In this document: one piece after another, positions 63,667-64,000 of the stretch
Layout of the letters: each line of letters starts with the position of its first letter
Position numbering within the stretch: the stretch's first letter is position 1
NCBI RefSeq assembly: GCF_007830515.1
Contig: NZ_VLKT01000011.1
Span: 101,056 to 165,055, forward strand
Direction: 5' to 3'
DNA from: Mesorhizobium tianshanense
GTDB taxonomy: Bacteria > Pseudomonadota > Alphaproteobacteria > Rhizobiales > Rhizobiaceae
Length of the DNA: 64,000 nt
Made by a program: the position numbers and the translations under genes
The notes under the pieces: generated by a model
Told to the model about the DNA's origin: nothing
What the model saw: only the letters and a program-made list of their open reading frames with translations
Database searches by the model: none

Positions 63667-64000
63667 TTGCCCCGGCGGCTATCCATCATCTCGGAGGATT
63701 TGGGCCTCAAGCTCGAGAATGTTTCCCTCGAGACGCTCGGGCGCACCAAGAAGGTGATGATCGACAAGGCAAACACCACGATCGTCGGCGGCGCCGGCAA
63801 GCGGGCAAGCATCGAGGCCCGCATCGCCGAGATCAAGATCCAGCTTGCGGAAACCACCTCCGACTACGACCGCGAGAAGCTCCAGGAACGGCTGGCGAGG
63901 CTCGCCGGCGGCGTCGCTGTGATCCGGGTCGGCGGTGCCACGGAAGTCGAGGTCAGAGAGAAGAAGGATCGCATCGATGACGCGATGAACGCGACAAGAG
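63667..64000 (+). pseudogene. groEL internal fragment, 5'-truncated, runs off window
   Basis: From about 63689 one frame reads [20 protein letters not shown], then [40 protein letters not shown] and [18 protein letters not shown] to the window edge. This is the apical-to-intermediate domain part of the 60-kDa chaperonin (equivalent to about residues 325-430). The first 320 or so residues are absent, and unrelated sequence precedes. Unless the rest lies elsewhere it is a partial copy. Confidence 0.7.

Noticed and set aside
1..64000. CRISPR array
   Set aside because: No series of regularly spaced direct repeats was found; the only tandem repeat is the 25-bp duplication at 62856.
1..64000. symbiosis island or conjugative plasmid backbone
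   Set aside because: No nod, nif, fix, tra, trb, vir or rep genes were recognised; ParB is only a relic.

Overview
The window looks like an accessory segment of an alphaproteobacterial (Rhizobiales, Mesorhizobium/Aminobacter-like) chromosome or large replicon. The evidence is high-GC coding, dense ABC importers of the LIV, general L-amino-acid (aap) and alpha-galactoside (agp) types in the gene orders known from rhizobia, many LysR/AraC regulators and a phasin. No nod, nif, conjugation or replication genes were found, so nothing ties it to a symbiosis island or shows that it is a plasmid.

Layout: 0.1-3 kb has an AI-2E-type exporter, an amidohydrolase relic, a stand-alone Lrp/AsnC effector domain and a kynurenine-formamidase-like hydrolase. 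3.2-9.7 kb is a 2-aminobenzoate(benzoate)-CoA ligase followed by a complete LIV-type ABC importer, probably uptake and CoA activation of an aromatic acid. 9.7-24 kb is a scrapyard: a twice-frameshifted gene, recombinase and IS3 relics, fragments of SRAP, tautomerase, ParB, PrtN, hydroxyacid dehydrogenase and AraC-GyrI genes, and three tRNA 3'-end fragments that look like integration scars. Intact genes stand among them: a FecR/CHASE2-cyclase pair, tRNA-Ser(UGA), a pentapeptide protein, a glutaredoxin, an AhpD-like protein, a lipoprotein and a Vgb-like propeller.

23.8-32 kb holds a VOC protein, a LysR/NmrA divergent pair, a broken alpha/beta hydrolase, a two-component system, a small exported protein and a copper locus (multicopper-oxidase relic, cupredoxin, CusF-like). 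32-38.3 kb is LysR, a MetC-like PLP enzyme and aapJQMP. 38.6-41.7 kb has an AraC regulator, a metallo-beta-lactamase-fold hydrolase and a SnoaL-like protein. 42.5-52.7 kb is a complete alpha-galactoside regulon (agpT, agaL1, agpABCD, agaL2).

53.4-60.2 kb is the most interesting intact locus. A LysR regulator, a flavoprotein monooxygenase and a complete polar-amino-acid-type ABC importer form one leftward operon, and two overlapping AhpD/CMD-family genes diverge from it. This looks like an import-and-oxidise pathway for an unknown compound. 60.4-64 kb holds a phasin, a tRNA-Ser-like sequence, two small unknown genes, a broken STAS gene, a truncated DNA ligase lacking its catalytic lysine, and a groEL fragment running off the window.
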